Shown here: piece by piece, positions 21,043 through 34,000 of the stretch
How the letters are laid out: each line of letters opens with the position of its first letter
Position numbering within the stretch: the stretch's first letter is position 1
Assembly: GCA_029298735.1 (NCBI GenBank)
Contig: JANSLP010000175.1
Span: 1 to 64,000, forward strand
Length of the DNA stretch: 64,000 bases
Direction: 5' to 3'
Source: Ophiostoma sp. CBS 140.51
Taxonomy: Eukaryota > Ascomycota > Sordariomycetes > Ophiostomatales > Ophiostomataceae
Made by a program: the position numbers and the translations under genes
The notes under the pieces: model-generated
Told to the model about the DNA's origin: nothing
What the model saw: the letters and a program-made list of their open reading frames with translations, nothing else
Databases searched by the model: none

Positions 21043-23679
21043 AGCGAGAACTACGACGACGGAAATTCGACGACCGACGCGTACCGATATCATTATCAAC
21101 ACTAAAACAGATCTCGACATGGCTACGGACAGGACGACGAAAGCCCGGACGACCGGAGAGGATGCATTGGCAGGGCAGGCCAACTGTTGTATATACCTGT
21201 CATAGATACAGCGACACTGAAAAAAAGAACAAAAAACTTTTGAAAGCAACGACTGGATCCAGGCGATGGTGGTTTTGTGACTACGAGGCTAGACGACGAT
21301 ATCGGGCAGGGCCTCATACTATTCGATTCTACAGAGCGTGCTACGAGGGCCGAGAAACGCGACAACCAGATGGTGAAGAGCCTCGTTAAGAAAACTGAGC
21401 GTTGGGTAAGGATTAGTATTCGTTCACGCCAAAGGCACACCTGTTGTACTCAAGTGGCGCTCAGCCAGACGAAACAATTCTAACGAGGGATATGTCTAGA
21501 CCTGGTTTCTAGCCTTCTGGCAAATGGCCAAGTCTAGATGTCCCAGGAAAAGAGACTACCTTATCTATGGAAGGTGTCAAAATAAGGTATTTAGAGATAA
21601 TCTTGCTCGGCTGTTTATCAAGCACGGTATTGTGAATGCCGATGATGGGCAAAGCCCGAGAAAAGAGACAGATTGGATGTGCCACAGTTGGAGAGGTGCA
21701 AGTGCATGCTTTTCATGTCGTGGCCCGGCATTTCTTTTTTATTTCATCCGGCCCTTGTTACTCTTTTCTCGTCGTCATTATTGGTATCATACACACGACG
21801 CCGTCTGGGATGGCTTTCTCCGATGAGACAATGCAAGCCGGAGACAGTTGTATTGCGGTGTTTCTACTTCCCACTGTAGGAACATGACCCGGATTTTGAC
21901 TTTTCTCAACATGCAATTCTTGGTCGGCCTCGCCTTCTAGTTTCTTCCCTTTTGTTTCTTCCGATAGATTAAGGGGCCAGAACGGGCCTTTTCTGTTTGC
22001 AGTATTCTTGCTTTTGATGCGTCTTTTTCTGTACTCATTCTCTTGACTGTATGTCGGTACTTGTGTTTTGGCTGCGATCCTTGCTCATACTCTGTATCGT
22101 TAGCAGAAAGAGGAAGCATGGAAATATAAAATAAATAAATATATAAATATCATGCATCTGATATACCTCACACGCTCGTGGCAAAATTGGACCAGCGACT
22201 CGCCCCAAAGTCGGGCCAACAGTGCGCATACCACACGTCGTTAACGTCACCCATCACACTTTCCCATCGCCATGTGCCTCTGCCAAGGCTGTGGGCGATG
22301 GCGTCCCCAGATCGGTTATCCTTTTGCTGTCCTGTGTTTATTTTTCTCGATATTTCCTGCCCGTTCCCCATGACACTCGGCCTTTCTTGTGCATATCCCG
22401 CGTGATTTTTAGCCTTCCTTCCATCTCCATCCATCCCCGTACGTGCATGCTTCCAAAAATACATATTTGACTACTTCCCCAAAGTACATCAGCGGCACGA
22501 TAATGACAGACGACAGACAGGCCACCACCTTTTTGTCGACGCGAGTGTAGCATCATATTTGCCACTGTGTCTATTTGAAATACTTCATGTTGGTGCAGCC
22601 ACGAGCTGCTCACTCCAATGTAAACAACGACAATGGTCCTTTCTTTCTGGGACTTTCAGATAGCAAGCAAAGCTTCTTCTACAAAACTTGTATTTCTTTT
22701 ATTCCGAATTTCAAAATGAAGAAGAAAAAAAAACATAAGCATATCCCACCATATCCCACCACATCCACAAGTGCCGCTCTCGACACAAAATGACTCGTGA
22801 CTCTCAGCCATTTTCTGTCTGCTTCCATCATATCGCTTGTCATTCTTTGCGTTCCTTGGCCTTGTTTCTTTCTTTCCGCGGCCGTCGATATTGATTTATT
22901 TTAGATTGTGGGGGATGATTGGGGAATGGGCGGCCAACCAATGATGGCCGCTCGTCTACCATTTTGCCGGCGTGGCTAAAGGTAAACAGCCCTCCCTCTC
23001 CACGGGGCACCCCGTGGGCAATGATTGTCACAGATGTTTGTTAGTAGTGTAAAAATTCCTCTGTTTACTTGTCCCGGACATTCGTTCCATAGTGCAATAA
23101 ACAATAGGAGGCATCGCCTGCCTGGAATAACCACGGCCACCCATCTGTCATTTTATTTTCCTTTCTTCCTTGCACCTTCCACGATCCACCCACCACATAG
23201 ATTATACCCAGATAAATAGCAGATGGCAAAACAGCGTGAATTGGGCCCCAGACAGCGGCCGGAGCGTTCGGCAGTTTGGCCATGTCAAAGTGTAGTGAGG
23301 GCATCGAGTGCGTGGCGTTCTTCGTATCTCCTAGGTGTCTGCCGGCAGTTATTCAGCCAGTCACTCTGGTCGACAAGCACGAGATGTGGCAATATGTCGA
23401 TGTAGTATACCTGTAAAAAAAGACCAGATGAACAGACCCGTCGACTTCTCCCAGGAAAACTAGAGTATATGTAGACGTATAACAGGAACATTTCCCTCCC
23501 TCCATCCTTTTTCTCCTTCTTTCTTTCCTTTCTTCTCCTCCTCCTTTGTTTTGTCTCTTGTCTCTCCAGCCATCGCCAGTTGTCCGTCAGCATCAGTCCT
23601 CGACTCGATCCGGCAAGCCTCACATCTACACTCTTTACTATTTTTATTTGTTTTAACTGTCCCTCTCCTCCTCGCCACA
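21043..23679. other. intergenic region before the DUF1996 gene
   Basis: This 2.6 kb holds the 3' region of the complex I gene and the promoter of the DUF1996 gene. Very AT-rich DNA lies near 22120-22155. Short open frames show no known motif. I see no RNA gene. Confidence 0.4.
23487..23560 (+). promoter_or_regulatory. pyrimidine tract upstream of the DUF1996 gene
   Basis: Almost 70 bases of C and T with few interruptions lie 120-190 bp upstream of the start codon. Such CT blocks mark promoters of well-expressed genes in filamentous ascomycetes, usually just before the transcription start. Confidence 0.45.
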
Positions 23680-24726
23680 ATGAAGTCGGCTGCTATTGCT
23701 GCCGTCGTCGGCCTGCTGGCCCAGTCGGCCTCAGCCCAGAACATGCTGCGGTTCGCCTGCTCGCAGCTCGTCGTTGAGCGTACCGACCCCATTGTCAACC
23801 CGGGCGAGCTGTACACGCCTCATCTGCACCAGATTGTCGGCGGCAACTCGTTCAACATCACCATGGACCCCACGAGCCACGATCTGCCGGGTATGTCCAC
23901 TTGCACGTCGTGCAACTTCAAGGAGGACACCTCCAACTACTGGACGGCCGTGCTCTTCTTCAAGGCCAAGAACGGCACCTTCCGGCGCGTGCCCCAGGTC
24001 GGCAACGGTGGTCCCCAGGGTCAACTCGTCAACAAGGGCGGTCTGGACGTTTACTACATCCCCAGCGGTAGGGTCACGGCTTTCAAGCCCGGTTTCCGCA
24101 TGATTGCCGGCAAGGCCTCCAACACCGACGCCAGCAAGGTCAACAAGGGCAACATTTGCCACCGCTGCTGGAAGTCGACCAACGACAACCAGTTTACGGG
24201 CGGTGCCCCCTGCTCTGGCTCCGACACTGTGGATGTCCCCATGGACCTGTCGTGCAAGATGGTCCGCCAGACCATTATTTTCCCCACCTGCTGGGACGGC
24301 AAGAACCTGGACTCGCCCGACCACCAGAGCCACGTCGCCTACAGCGGTGCTGGTGCCTCGGGTGGCGGCGCCTGCCCCAGCTCGCACCCCACCAAGCTGC
24401 CGCAGATCATGTACGAGCTCATGTGGAACACGTCGACCTTTATGGACAAGAGCATTTGGCCTGCTGACGGCTCGAACCCCTTCATCTACTCGATGAACAT
24501 TGGCGGTGCCGCTGCCCACGGTGACTACGTCTTTGGCTGGAAGGACCAGTCGCTGCAGCTGGCCATGGACAAGAACTGCAACCTCAACAAGGACTGCCCG
24601 GCTGCTGGCCTGCACGCTCTGTCGCCCGATGTCTACAGCGCTTGCACCAAGAAGCAGCAGGCGCCCGAGGATGTTGACGGCTGGCTGAAGGCTCTGCCCA
24701 TGGGTGAGATGGCGATGAAAGCATAG
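23680..24726 (+). CDS. secreted DUF1996 protein
   Basis: The 348-residue protein starts at the ATG at 23680 (context CACAATGA). A signal peptide covers about residues 1-20 (MKSAAIAAVVGLLAQSASAQ). The whole mature part looks like the fungal DUF1996 domain: RFACSQLVVERTDPIVNPG at the start, HLHQIVGGNSFN, CTSCNFKEDTSNYWTAVLFF, DLSCKMVRQTIIFPTCWDGK, and a late HGDYVFGWKDQSLQLAMD. Several paired Cys would form disulfides outside the cell. There is no intron, WSC domain or GPI signal. The molecular function of the family is not established; some members are found among secreted proteins of plant-degrading and pathogenic fungi. It lies 1.8 kb upstream of a second secreted gene, the AA8 cytochrome, on the same strand. 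Confidence 0.85.
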   Translation: MKSAAIAAVVGLLAQSASAQNMLRFACSQLVVERTDPIVNPGELYTPHLHQIVGGNSFNITMDPTSHDLPGMSTCTSCNFKEDTSNYWTAVLFFKAKNGTFRRVPQVGNGGPQGQLVNKGGLDVYYIPSGRVTAFKPGFRMIAGKASNTDASKVNKGNICHRCWKSTNDNQFTGGAPCSGSDTVDVPMDLSCKMVRQTIIFPTCWDGKNLDSPDHQSHVAYSGAGASGGGACPSSHPTKLPQIMYELMWNTSTFMDKSIWPADGSNPFIYSMNIGGAAAHGDYVFGWKDQSLQLAMDKNCNLNKDCPAAGLHALSPDVYSACTKKQQAPEDVDGWLKALPMGEMAMKA

Positions 24727-26510
24727 GCGGCGATATCACCATCAGGTGGATTGTTTTAATGTTGTGTTTTTGTTCTCGGCGAGAGATTTCATCCCCTTTC
24801 CTGTCGACGGCATCACGGACTTCCGTCTGTCGCCGGCTCCCCTTTTCGTTTGTAGCCCCATCCCATCCATAGTCAAATTCGGTTGTTCTCCGCGAGGAAA
24901 ACACTAATCTCGACTTGTTTAAATATGAATTTATATATATTTTTATGAGTCCCATCTTGACTTGTTTTGGTCTTGTTTAGAGATTTATCTAAACTTGATG
25001 CATGTCTATTAGTTTTTGTTTTTGTTTGTCCACCAAACTACCCTCTACACATTGAGAAAAAAAATAACCGTTAAAAAAAAAGAAATCAGAAATCAGAATT
25101 TACTGTGTTTTTCCTTGCCTCGTTTTTTTACACTTTATTTTCTTTCGTTGATTTCGTCCTTTTCTTTTCTTCCTTATTCGATTCTCCTTTCGTTCCCCGT
25201 ATGTTTTGATTTTCCCGCTCGCCAATCAATTTACACGGCTAAAAGCGGCACTCATGACTGCCACCATGGCAAAAGTCGGTCAGGGTCAATCATCAACCAG
25301 TCACGGTAGAGCCACCGAAATTAAAACCCCATTCGCCGGTCTACTACTCTTTTTTGTCGGCCCTTGGATCCCTGAAGCGAGGGTAGAGACGGAGGAACGA
25401 CTCCATGATTTCATTAGGAAGTCGCCGGGCAGCCACGCCTCGTTCACCCTCCTATCCATCTCGACTTTCTTGTCCATCCACCTCTTGGCTCTGTTTGCCA
25501 AGATTCTTTTCACTCTCAGTCTGTGCTCCTCTGGTTTAGACATCGTGATCTTTAGACAGTCTCGATGCGTTTCCTTCCATAGAGATACTCATACCAAGGC
25601 TTTCTTCCCTGTGTAGTCGTATTTTGTTCACTGCCCATCCACCTATTCCATCTTATTTATTCGCCTTTACTTCTCCACACCCGCGCCGCCGGAGTTTCTT
25701 GTTGGAACATCGTCACATGGGATACCCAACGGCGCAGTCCATACACTCTCTTCCACTCGTAGTTTACCAATTTGTCACACCCTGTGCTCTTTCTCTCTCT
25801 CTTACCCTCCATCACCACAAACACGTTCATACTCGTTCTTCTCCAACCCGGTATGTGGCGGGTCGAGGAGCCGCCCGGCCATACAAATGTCGTAAATTGG
25901 GTAGTCCGTAGATGGTTGTCCGAGATGTCTATGGCCGTTCTTTTCTTTTCTTTTCCCATAGAGTCGACCCTCGTCGTCATCGTCGTTCCCCTCAGTCTGT
26001 CGTTCCCCATCTCGCCTACGATCCGTGTCCGGGATCACGTTGCCCACAGTGGTTCGTCTTTCCATATCCGTATCTCCTGGTTCGTGGGGTCTCCCTTCGT
26101 CGTATCCCTTCCCCAGACTGCCAAGATAAATAAAAAGAGGTGTTTCTCCCGTTCCATGTCCCATCCATGTCGCCTCATTGTTCATTGTCGCCGCACAATC
26201 TCTGTATTCTTCCATTCTTGACTTGGCTACTTGGTTGACTTGGCCCTGTCACGTTGTCTTTTGAGTACTTCCCACGTCGTCACCTCCCTCTTTACCCGAA
26301 CTATTACTCAATTCCAACACTCTTTATCCATCCTTCACCCAGACTTTCCGAACTCATTAAACACTTTTTCTCACGATCCTCTTCTCTTCACATCGTGTTG
26401 TCTTTTTGTCTGACGTCTGTTTTCTTTTGTTGTCGTCGTCACCGTCTGCTTCATCTTCCTTCGTCTCCAAAACTACAACGTCCCCTCCCCATCCTGTCTC
26501 CGCCGACAAG
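24727..26510. other. intergenic region between the two secreted-protein genes
   Basis: The 3' region of the DUF1996 gene is followed by AT-rich DNA (24900-25200) and then by long C/T-rich DNA (about 25600-26500) that probably is the promoter and leader of the AA8 cytochrome gene. No coding frame is convincing. Confidence 0.4.
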
Positions 26511-27215
26511 ATGCGCTTCTGGGGTCTGGCGTCGGCATGCGTGGCCGCATTAGCTGGTAGTATGTACTCCGCGAAGAAGAGGTACTTCTTTGTCACCCAC
26601 TGACGACGTCTAGGCACCGCCGCCGCCGGCACGACAACGTACCACGACCCCGAGACGGGCTTCGTCTTTGCCGAATACGCCATCCAGTACAAGATCGGCC
26701 ACACGCTCGTCTTTCGCATCGCTGTCCCCACGGGCGTCCAGAGCTTGACTGCGTATGATGCCGTCCTTCAAGTTGTCGCGCCCGTCGACGCGGGCTGGGT
26801 CGGCTTCGCCTGGGGTGGACGCATGATTGGCGACCCTCTGGCCGTCGGGTGGTCCAGTGGCAATTCTGTGGTATTGTCATCCCGCCGCGCCAGTGACCAC
26901 ACCAACATGCCGGCCACCTGGACCGGCGCCCAGTACACCCTCTTGAAAACGGGCACGCACGTCAACTATACGCACTGGCAGTACACGGCCAAGTGCACAG
27001 GGTGCACGTACTACACCAACTCCGTGGGGAGCAAGAACTGGATCTACTCGACAGGTACGAACCATTTGGCGTTTGCATATTCGTCGAGCCGCCCTGCGCA
27101 GCCCTCAAGCAGCGGCAGCACAATACAGATCCACGACGTGACGAACAACTGGGACCATGATTTTTCGGTCGGGCAAAACGCCAACTTTGCGGACTTGGTG
27201 ACGAGGAATTCATAG
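26511..27215 (+). CDS. secreted AA8 cytochrome domain protein (cellobiose dehydrogenase cytochrome type)
   Basis: Stand-alone haem b domain of the kind fused to cellobiose dehydrogenase, where it passes electrons to lytic polysaccharide monooxygenases. Exons are 26511-26559 and 26614-27215, with a 54-nt intron (GTATGT donor, TCTAG acceptor), giving 216 residues. Splicing joins a signal peptide (MRFWGLASACVAALAG) to the mature domain. Family-like features are YHDPETGFVFAEY, then GWVGFAWGGRMIGDPLAVGW, where Met87 is the likely sixth haem ligand, and a late His (190 or 198, in IQIHDVTNNWDH) as the other. A CTGC/CTYY pair suggests a disulfide. There is no flavin domain, CBM1 or transmembrane anchor, so the protein probably acts alone outside the cell as an electron carrier. 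The redox partner is not shown by this locus. Confidence 0.82.
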
Positions 27216-27804
27216 GCGCATAGCCGCGCTGTCGGCAGAGTGCCGTGGACAGTGGCCTGGGAAGTGGCCGGGACGGGCGGCCTACAGCGGAGGCCTACAG
27301 CGGAGGGTCAGCGGTCGTCAGCAGCCGTCAGCGGTCCGTAGACAGCCGCTGTATGTGGGTCGAGTTGTTTTTCATTTTGTACAAAGTCGTGAACGGTAGC
27401 ATTTAATAGAGTACATATGCATTGTTTTTATCGTGTTGGTCTTCTCTGTCGCCGCCTCCTCCTCCTCAACTGGCAAATGCTTACCCTCGAGCTACTGCGA
27501 TTGGTGGACGTTTTGTCTATGGTTGGCCGACTCGGCTGCACAATGTCGTCGTTTCAGCGCGGTGTTGCGACTTGCGGTTAGCCGCCGCTAACGGGTAGGC
27601 GAGGCCTAGAAAAGTCCGACCTTGAGGTGCGGCCTCTTAATTAAAGCTCCGACTGTCCTCCGGTCGGACATATTCTCGTGTACTTTGTGTCATCGTTACC
27701 CGCTGTTAATGCCTCACATCCTCCCTCTCGACACAACCACTTTTCACCAGCTACGCATCGCTGTACTCATCTACCAACTACGCACCCAGCTACGCACCCT
27801 CACA
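27216..27804. other. intergenic region between the AA8 and VOC genes
   Basis: Bases 27275-27350 contain short direct repeats (CCTACAGCGGAG twice, then several GTCAGCGGTC-like units). The rest is the 3' region of the AA8 gene and the promoter of the VOC-fold gene. No gene is seen. Confidence 0.4.
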
Positions 27805-28292
27805 ATGTCCATCACCGGCATCGCCCACGTCAACCTCGTCGTGCCCCGCGACACGCTCGACGCCGCCCACGCGTTCTACGGCGACACCCTCGGCTTCACG
27901 TCTGTGCCCGTCCCTGCTCTCCAGCGCGGTAGCCTCGCATGGTTCAACATTGTCGACCAGCCCGGCAGCCAACAGATCCACATTGCTTTCGGTCGCGAGT
28001 TTGACTTCCAGGGTGACGCCACGGCGTCGTCGCGCCACCCATGCTTCCAGGTGCCTTCTCAAGAGGCCCTGCAGGCGCTGCAGCAGCGTGTCTGGGCACA
28101 CCACCAGGCTGGCACGGCCGGTGCCCCGAAAGCATGCGATCAGCCGGGCGGTGAATCCTCGGGTGAGTCTCTACCAAAATCCCTTCATCTCGAATGCCCA
28201 TCGCTAACAACACAGGCGCCAAAGGAGTCGAGTACCCGACGCGGTTCTTTGCGCGCGACTATGCAGGCAACCGGCTGGAGTTTAGTCTGTAA
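27805..28292 (+). CDS. VOC-fold (glyoxalase/bleomycin resistance/dioxygenase) protein
   Basis: The exons are 27805-28162 and 28216-28292, with a 53-nt intron (GTGAGT donor, GCTAAC branch, CACAG acceptor), giving 144 residues. The protein opens with MSITGIAHVNLVVPRD, followed by AAHAFYGDTLGF, and ends in TRFFARDYAGNRLEFSL: the two half-modules of the vicinal-oxygen-chelate fold. His8 and Glu141 are at the usual metal-ligand positions. The substrate cannot be told; members include glyoxalase I, fosfomycin resistance enzymes and ring-cleaving dioxygenases, and many fungal ones are uncharacterised. The length is normal for a single-domain VOC protein. No targeting signal is seen, so a cytosolic location is likely. 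Confidence 0.82.
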
Positions 28293-29059
28293 GGGGGAGC
28301 GATAGAAGATAGAAGAAATATTAACACGATATCAAAAAGACGCAAGAACAAAAAACGCCTGAAACGTAGGTGTCCATCTCTCTCCGCATCATGTAGTGTG
28401 GGGTGGATGTGTCCCGCTAGCACTGCAGCTTGAACGTTTGAACCCGTGGTGATAAAAAAACATCATTAATTTGATAGAGATGGAACAAGAGTGGTTGATT
28501 CACCACGTTCATATGGGATTGTACATTCATTTCTCTTATATAAAACTTTCGCAGATAAGAAGTTCCTTGTATGTTGGTTTTCGAACTCTACGTTCACTGT
28601 TCGATTTGAGTGTTTTTATTTTGTAATTTTAATGCAGATTTTTGAATTTTTAGGAATATTAGAGAATACATAGGAAATTTTAGCTCTTGTATATAAAACG
28701 AGAAGCTGATGCAGTAAGAAGTACTATGAAAGCAAAGTAGTAGTGGGCGTCATTGCGAGAGATGGGCCACGGTATCCTGTACGAAACAACGCCGGAATGA
28801 CAAGCAGAAAAGGGAAAAGACAGTAGCAAAGTAATAAACCAAAAACAAAAGGCCCGAATTCCCTGGGCCTGGTCTATGATAAAGTGAAAAGCAGAGGGTG
28901 AAAAATGATGTAGACGCTCTATGATGAAACCGCCAGACATGAAAAAATATGTGAAAGCCAGAATGACAGGACAATGATTACAATAAAAGTAGTGAGGGGG
29001 GGATTTTTTGAGAGAAGGGTCGTAACAAGGAAACAAAAATCGTCAAGCAGGACAGACAT
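28293..29059. other. convergent 3' region of the VOC and MFS genes
   Basis: The VOC gene (plus) and the MFS gene (minus) end toward each other here. The DNA is AT-rich (28440-28720). No gene or structured RNA is recognised. Confidence 0.45.
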
Positions 29060-31077
29060 TTAAGCCATACCGACCTCGACGTTCTTGCCCTTGACGGACT
29101 TCCACTCAATAGTGGCCGAGCCAATAATGGTCATGGCAGCCAGGGCAGTGCTGACCACAAAAGTCTGGGTCAGGGCGTTGCTGTAGGCCTGGATGACGCC
29201 GGGCAGCTGGGCGGCCGAGACGACCTTCTGGATGCCGGTGGCACCAGCGGCCAGGACGGTGGTGGGGTCAAGGCCGGGCACCAGCTTGATGATGTTCTCC
29301 TGCAGCTTGTTGGTGAAGATGTTCTGGCAGATAGACACGAACAGAGCGCCACCCAGGGTCTGGAGGAAGACAATGACGGAAGTACCGGTGGGCACGTCCT
29401 TAATGTCAAGTACGGTCTGGACGGCCATGAGCGGCTGCTGCATGCCCAGACCGACACCGGCACCGGCAATGATCTGGTAGCCGATCCACTTGCTGTGGGG
29501 GATACCAGGGCCGAAAGTCGTAATGAGACCGTAGCCAATGGGCATGAGGACGGAACCGGCAATCATGAAGGGGGTGTAGTAACCAACAACAGTGACGACC
29601 GAACCGGCAATGATGGACATGAGGACGAGCGAGATGAGCATGGGCAGGTTCATCAGACCAGAGCTGACGGCCGAGGCGCCCTTGACGGCCTGGAACCAAA
29701 TGGGCAGGTAGTAGACGGAGGCCAGGAAAGCAGCGCCGGTAGCGAAGCTGTACCAACCAGCGGCCCAGACAGAACGCTTCTTGATGATACGGGGCGGGAC
29801 GGTAGCGTCATCCTGCTGGAGGTACTGGACGTAGAGGAAGGCGATGATCAGGACACCGAAGATGACGAACAGGGCAATGATGCGGCCGCTCTTCCAGGCG
29901 TAGGTGGTGCCACCCCACTGCAGAGCCAGCAGCAAGCAGATGATAGCAGGCATGAAGATGGCAGAGCCGATGGGGTCGAAGGGACGGATCTTCTCCCAGA
30001 AGGTGCGGTTGGCAGCGGCGTCGGCAGCAGCGGCGGCGTCGGCGGTCGTGACACGGGCAGCGGTGGGCTGGCCGTTCTTCCGGTCGGGGTCGGTGAAGAA
30101 GAAGCCAATGACAACCAGAGTAATGACACCAATGGGCAGGTTAATCAGGAAACACCAGCGCCAGGTGACCTTATCGGTGAAGACACCACCAAGGAGGGGA
30201 CCAGCGACGGAGGCAATACCGTACATGGAGCCGATCATGCCCGAGTACATGGGACGCTTGTCGAGGGTGACGGAGTAGGCGAGGATGATGAGAGCACCGG
30301 AGAAGATGCCCGACGAGCCGAGACCAGCGACGGCACGGCCGATAATCAGAGTAACGGAGTTCTGCGCGACACCGCAGATGAGGGAGCCGACCTCGAAGAC
30401 GAAGATGGCGCCGAGGAAGATCCACTTGATGCTGAAGTAGGTGTAGAACTTGCCGAAGAGCAGCTGGAGGGCAGCGGTAGTCAGGAGGTAGGCTATCGTG
30501 GTGTTAGTGACGGTACAAGTAGTGAGCGCAGTGAGACATGGCGATCGTTGATCGTCACGAAGCAAGCAGAATGCGAGCACAGCGAGGACACAAAAAACTT
30601 ACCAGAACCGTACCAGCCGACATCGTTGAGCGAGTGGAACTGGTCCGTAATCTTGGGGATAGCAGTAGCGATAATGGAGTTGTCAAGGGCCATGAGGAAC
30701 ACAGCCAGACACAGAGCGAGCATAATCAGACCGAGGCGAGCGCCTGTGGGGTACTCGGAGCCGTCTTCGCGGGTGGCCGTCTTGGCGACAGCGAGGCCGC
30801 CCTCGGCGTGGGACTTGGAGGTCTCGACCTTGCCGAGTTCGTGACCGTCAGCAGCAGCGCGAATGGCCTCGATATTGACGTTCTCGACCTCCTCATCCTC
30901 AACCTCTTCGTCCTCGCCGCTGCCGGTTCCGCTGGTCGTGGGAATCTTCTCATCGCGGAGCTCCTTGTCGACAGAGGTGCGGCTAGGCGCAAGAGTGGGG
31001 GATGGTGCGCGGGAGTTGGATGCAGAACCGGCGCCGGTGACTGTGGCGGCCGGCACGGCCTTGAGTGTGTCGGACAT
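29060..31077 (-). CDS. MFS drug:proton antiporter, 14-TM (DHA14) type
   Basis: Plasma-membrane exporter of the major facilitator superfamily. Coding exons are 30603-31077 and 29060-30492; the 110-nt intron has GTAAGT, CACTAAC and a GATAG end, giving 635 residues. The first 110 residues are cytosolic, with an acidic run (EDEEVEDEEVENV). Membrane segments start near residue 113. The signature LDNSIIATAIP...DVGWYGSAYLLT is typical of the DHA14 group, and motif C is seen in SVAGPLLGGVFTDKVTWRWCF. Substrates of this group range from azoles to the cell's own toxins; none can be assigned. No secondary-metabolism gene lies beside it, so a role in general export is as likely as resistance. Its start faces a 7 kb gene-poor region that may carry distant control sites. 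Confidence 0.9.
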
Positions 31078-34000
31078 GGTGAGGGTGCTTAGCAGGAAGA
31101 TTAAAGTGTGTGTGGCGAAAGTGGTGAGAGGGAGTAATGTTGGGTGTTGCCAACGTTATCGTGAATGGCGTGCCCGAAGACAAAGAAAAGGAAAGAGCGA
31201 CGCAAGTTGAGTTGATTAAAAAGTATTAAGTGAAGAAGGAACGATAATGTTGAAAACAAAAACAAAAGGAACGAAAGAGAGAACAAGAGGTAAGCCGGAT
31301 TGGGGATGTGGGTGAAGGCCGTGTATTAAATAAAAGTCGACGCCATCGTAGGAAAAAGAAAAATAAGATAGGGGGGTCAAAACGAGACAGTAAAAAAAGA
31401 ACGAAAGAGACGGACAGAAAAAAACACAAAGCTCCGTTACGATCGTTCCTTCTCTCTCTCCCATTTTCTTGGTTGGGTTGCTCCGTTCCGCGCGTCTGGC
31501 CCGTTCTGTCGAGAGGGAAGGAGTCGTTGGCCGTGGGCGCTTTCCCCAACTGTCGTCGGACGCTGGCCCCTTCCCCTGCCCGCTAGGCAAAAGGCAAAAG
31601 GGCAAAAGTGGACCGTTTTTGTTTGGCCGCTACCAGCGTCGTTTGGCCGTCTTTTTGTCCCCTTTGGCAGTCTTTTTTCTTTTCTTATTTTTTTTTTAGC
31701 GCTCTTCATTGAGACTCACAATTACGGGGACAGGCCTAGCCGGGCCCGCGCCACGCTCTGTGAACTTGAAAAAAACGGGCCTATTACCCACACCTGATCC
31801 TCCACCTTCTTTTGTCAGTATTTTTGTCAGTTCTCGCTGGGTTTTCTCCAGGCCTTTGAATCCCACTGAATCACAAAGGGACCGCAACACAGTAGACAGT
31901 GGGACTTGAACCAAAGAAAAATAAGATTTTTAGGGGCCGCCAAGCAAGTGGACACCGACAGGCAGTGAACAAATAACAGTGTAAATTGGCAAAGGAAATG
32001 GCAGAGGAAAATGTTGGCGCGCCCTAATGGAGAGACACAAGAAGCGTGTTTCTTAAAGATGAAGGGCGCAACACGGCGTAGCGAACAGACGCAGCAAGCC
32101 AAACAGCCAAGAGAAGCCTAAGAAACCCAAGAAAGGTAAAAGGAGATAAGCCAGCTCCGTGGCCGTTCTGAATAGTGCACTTCGTTTGAATGGATGGTGG
32201 ACGGTGAAGTTGTCCCGACGTTTGGAAACAAACAAAACAAAGGAGATCAGTGCTCTGCATCTGAGATATGAGCACGTCGCAACATCACGTCTGAGCCCTG
32301 GAAATCGGGGAGTGAGAATGGTCAATCGGGGACTTGTTGGAGTCCGTGGGCGGCAGGCAGCTGTTTTGATTCTAGAGTGTCGCATTGAAAGGATGGGGGA
32401 ATGGCCAGACAATATTACGAGTTGACGTTAACGTTTTCCACGAGAAGAAGGCTGCGCGTTGTTCTGAGACTGGACAGCAGAGAGACTGTTTTGTGTGGAA
32501 AGGAACAAAGGAGACGGGAAAAGGACCAAAAAAGTCGCCGAGCGAGTGAAATACGTCAACGATAGGGACCAACAGACAAGACTACGAGGATAAACGGTGG
32601 CCTCCGTTTTGACGAGAAAAATTATTGCTATTTCCATTTTTGCTCGAATAAGGTTTTGGGGGGTCTGAGACATGCGAGAAGGAAAAGAGTGACCGACAGG
32701 AGGGTACGGGTTACTGAGGGACCACCTGATTGAGGCCTGACGAGGAACGGATGAACATTCCTGTCCGTTGAGAGGAGGCGACTTTGTGAAAAAGTAGGGG
32801 ACTACCACGTTTGCGGGGAGAGTCGAAAAGTAAGCACGGGTAAAGGCGAGTGCGATCGACGGGCTGATAGCGTAGAAGGACGGACGCAAAAGAGAAAAGA
32901 GAGAGAAAGTATTTCGTACTGAGCAGAGACGATGTCGTGGACGCTGTCTTCGACACGGGAACAGAACGAAAAAGAGACGAGAAAAGAACGAAAAACGGAG
33001 GACCCGACAGGAAGTTCTCTCCCACAAATCGGCCCAGACCAGTCCAAACGAGGCAAACGGGTGTAAGACGTTAAATCCAGAGCCCGTCCAGCCCAGTGGG
33101 GAAGCGCTATCCATGCACACATGCTTGTGTTTTGTTGGTGTCGTCTTCGCGAAGAGTCGTTGCTGTGGAACTCTCGAAAATCACGGCCTCAGTGGCCAGT
33201 CATCAGTGGCAGTGACCGTTTGTTCATTCTGTCTCATAAAATAGTGAACAGTCATCCTGCTGAGCCACCGACGGGACTGTCACACAAAGCCTGAAAAGCC
33301 TTCACTCTTTCTCGTGTCTACCCTTTCCCAGCTCAGAGATCTCAAGCCGTTTCTTCCCGTATTACCACGGCCATGCCGTCGTGGCTTTCTGGCGTGTTTC
33401 ACCGCTTTACAGAGTCCGAGAGGAAGTGTCGTCATTGTTGTTGCAGTCGCCGTTGTTGTTGCAGTTACTCCATACAGTTCTTTGAATTCGCTGTCCTTGC
33501 ATGATCTCTTCACATGGAAGTATCTCCCGGGCAATGTTCGGAACGGCATCCGGACAAGTCAGGTCCCCGGATGCCGTTTCTCAGAAATACTGAAACCATC
33601 CGCGGAACGTAGATCCAGGCCTCAGACCATTGTTTCCAAATATTGCAGGTGTGCCCAAACACAGGTAAGTTGCTCAACTCATGTTTTCTTTACTTTCCGC
33701 GGAGAGTTGCCCATGATGCCGTAATCCAGGCACGAATATTGCGCCGTTCTGTCGTTTTTCGTCTTGTGTTTTGATTGATTTTGTCGCCCCCAAGACTCAA
33801 GCTAGCGGCTGTGGGGAAGATACGCCGTCTCACTTGTCAAAGTTGACGGCTTTTAACGCGGAGTTTCACTGGTTTGCTTCTGATTTGGTCTGATTTTTCC
33901 ACCGCCAAGAGTGCAACTATCAAAAGAGAGACGGCGCATTTTCGTCTCATGGGTAAGTTACGTGTATTCTTGCCTCGTGACAGCGTAATAAATCGGTGCT

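Noticed and set aside
29495..30844. 449-codon plus-strand open frame
   Set aside because: Antisense to the MFS transporter, including its intron, with no recognisable domain.
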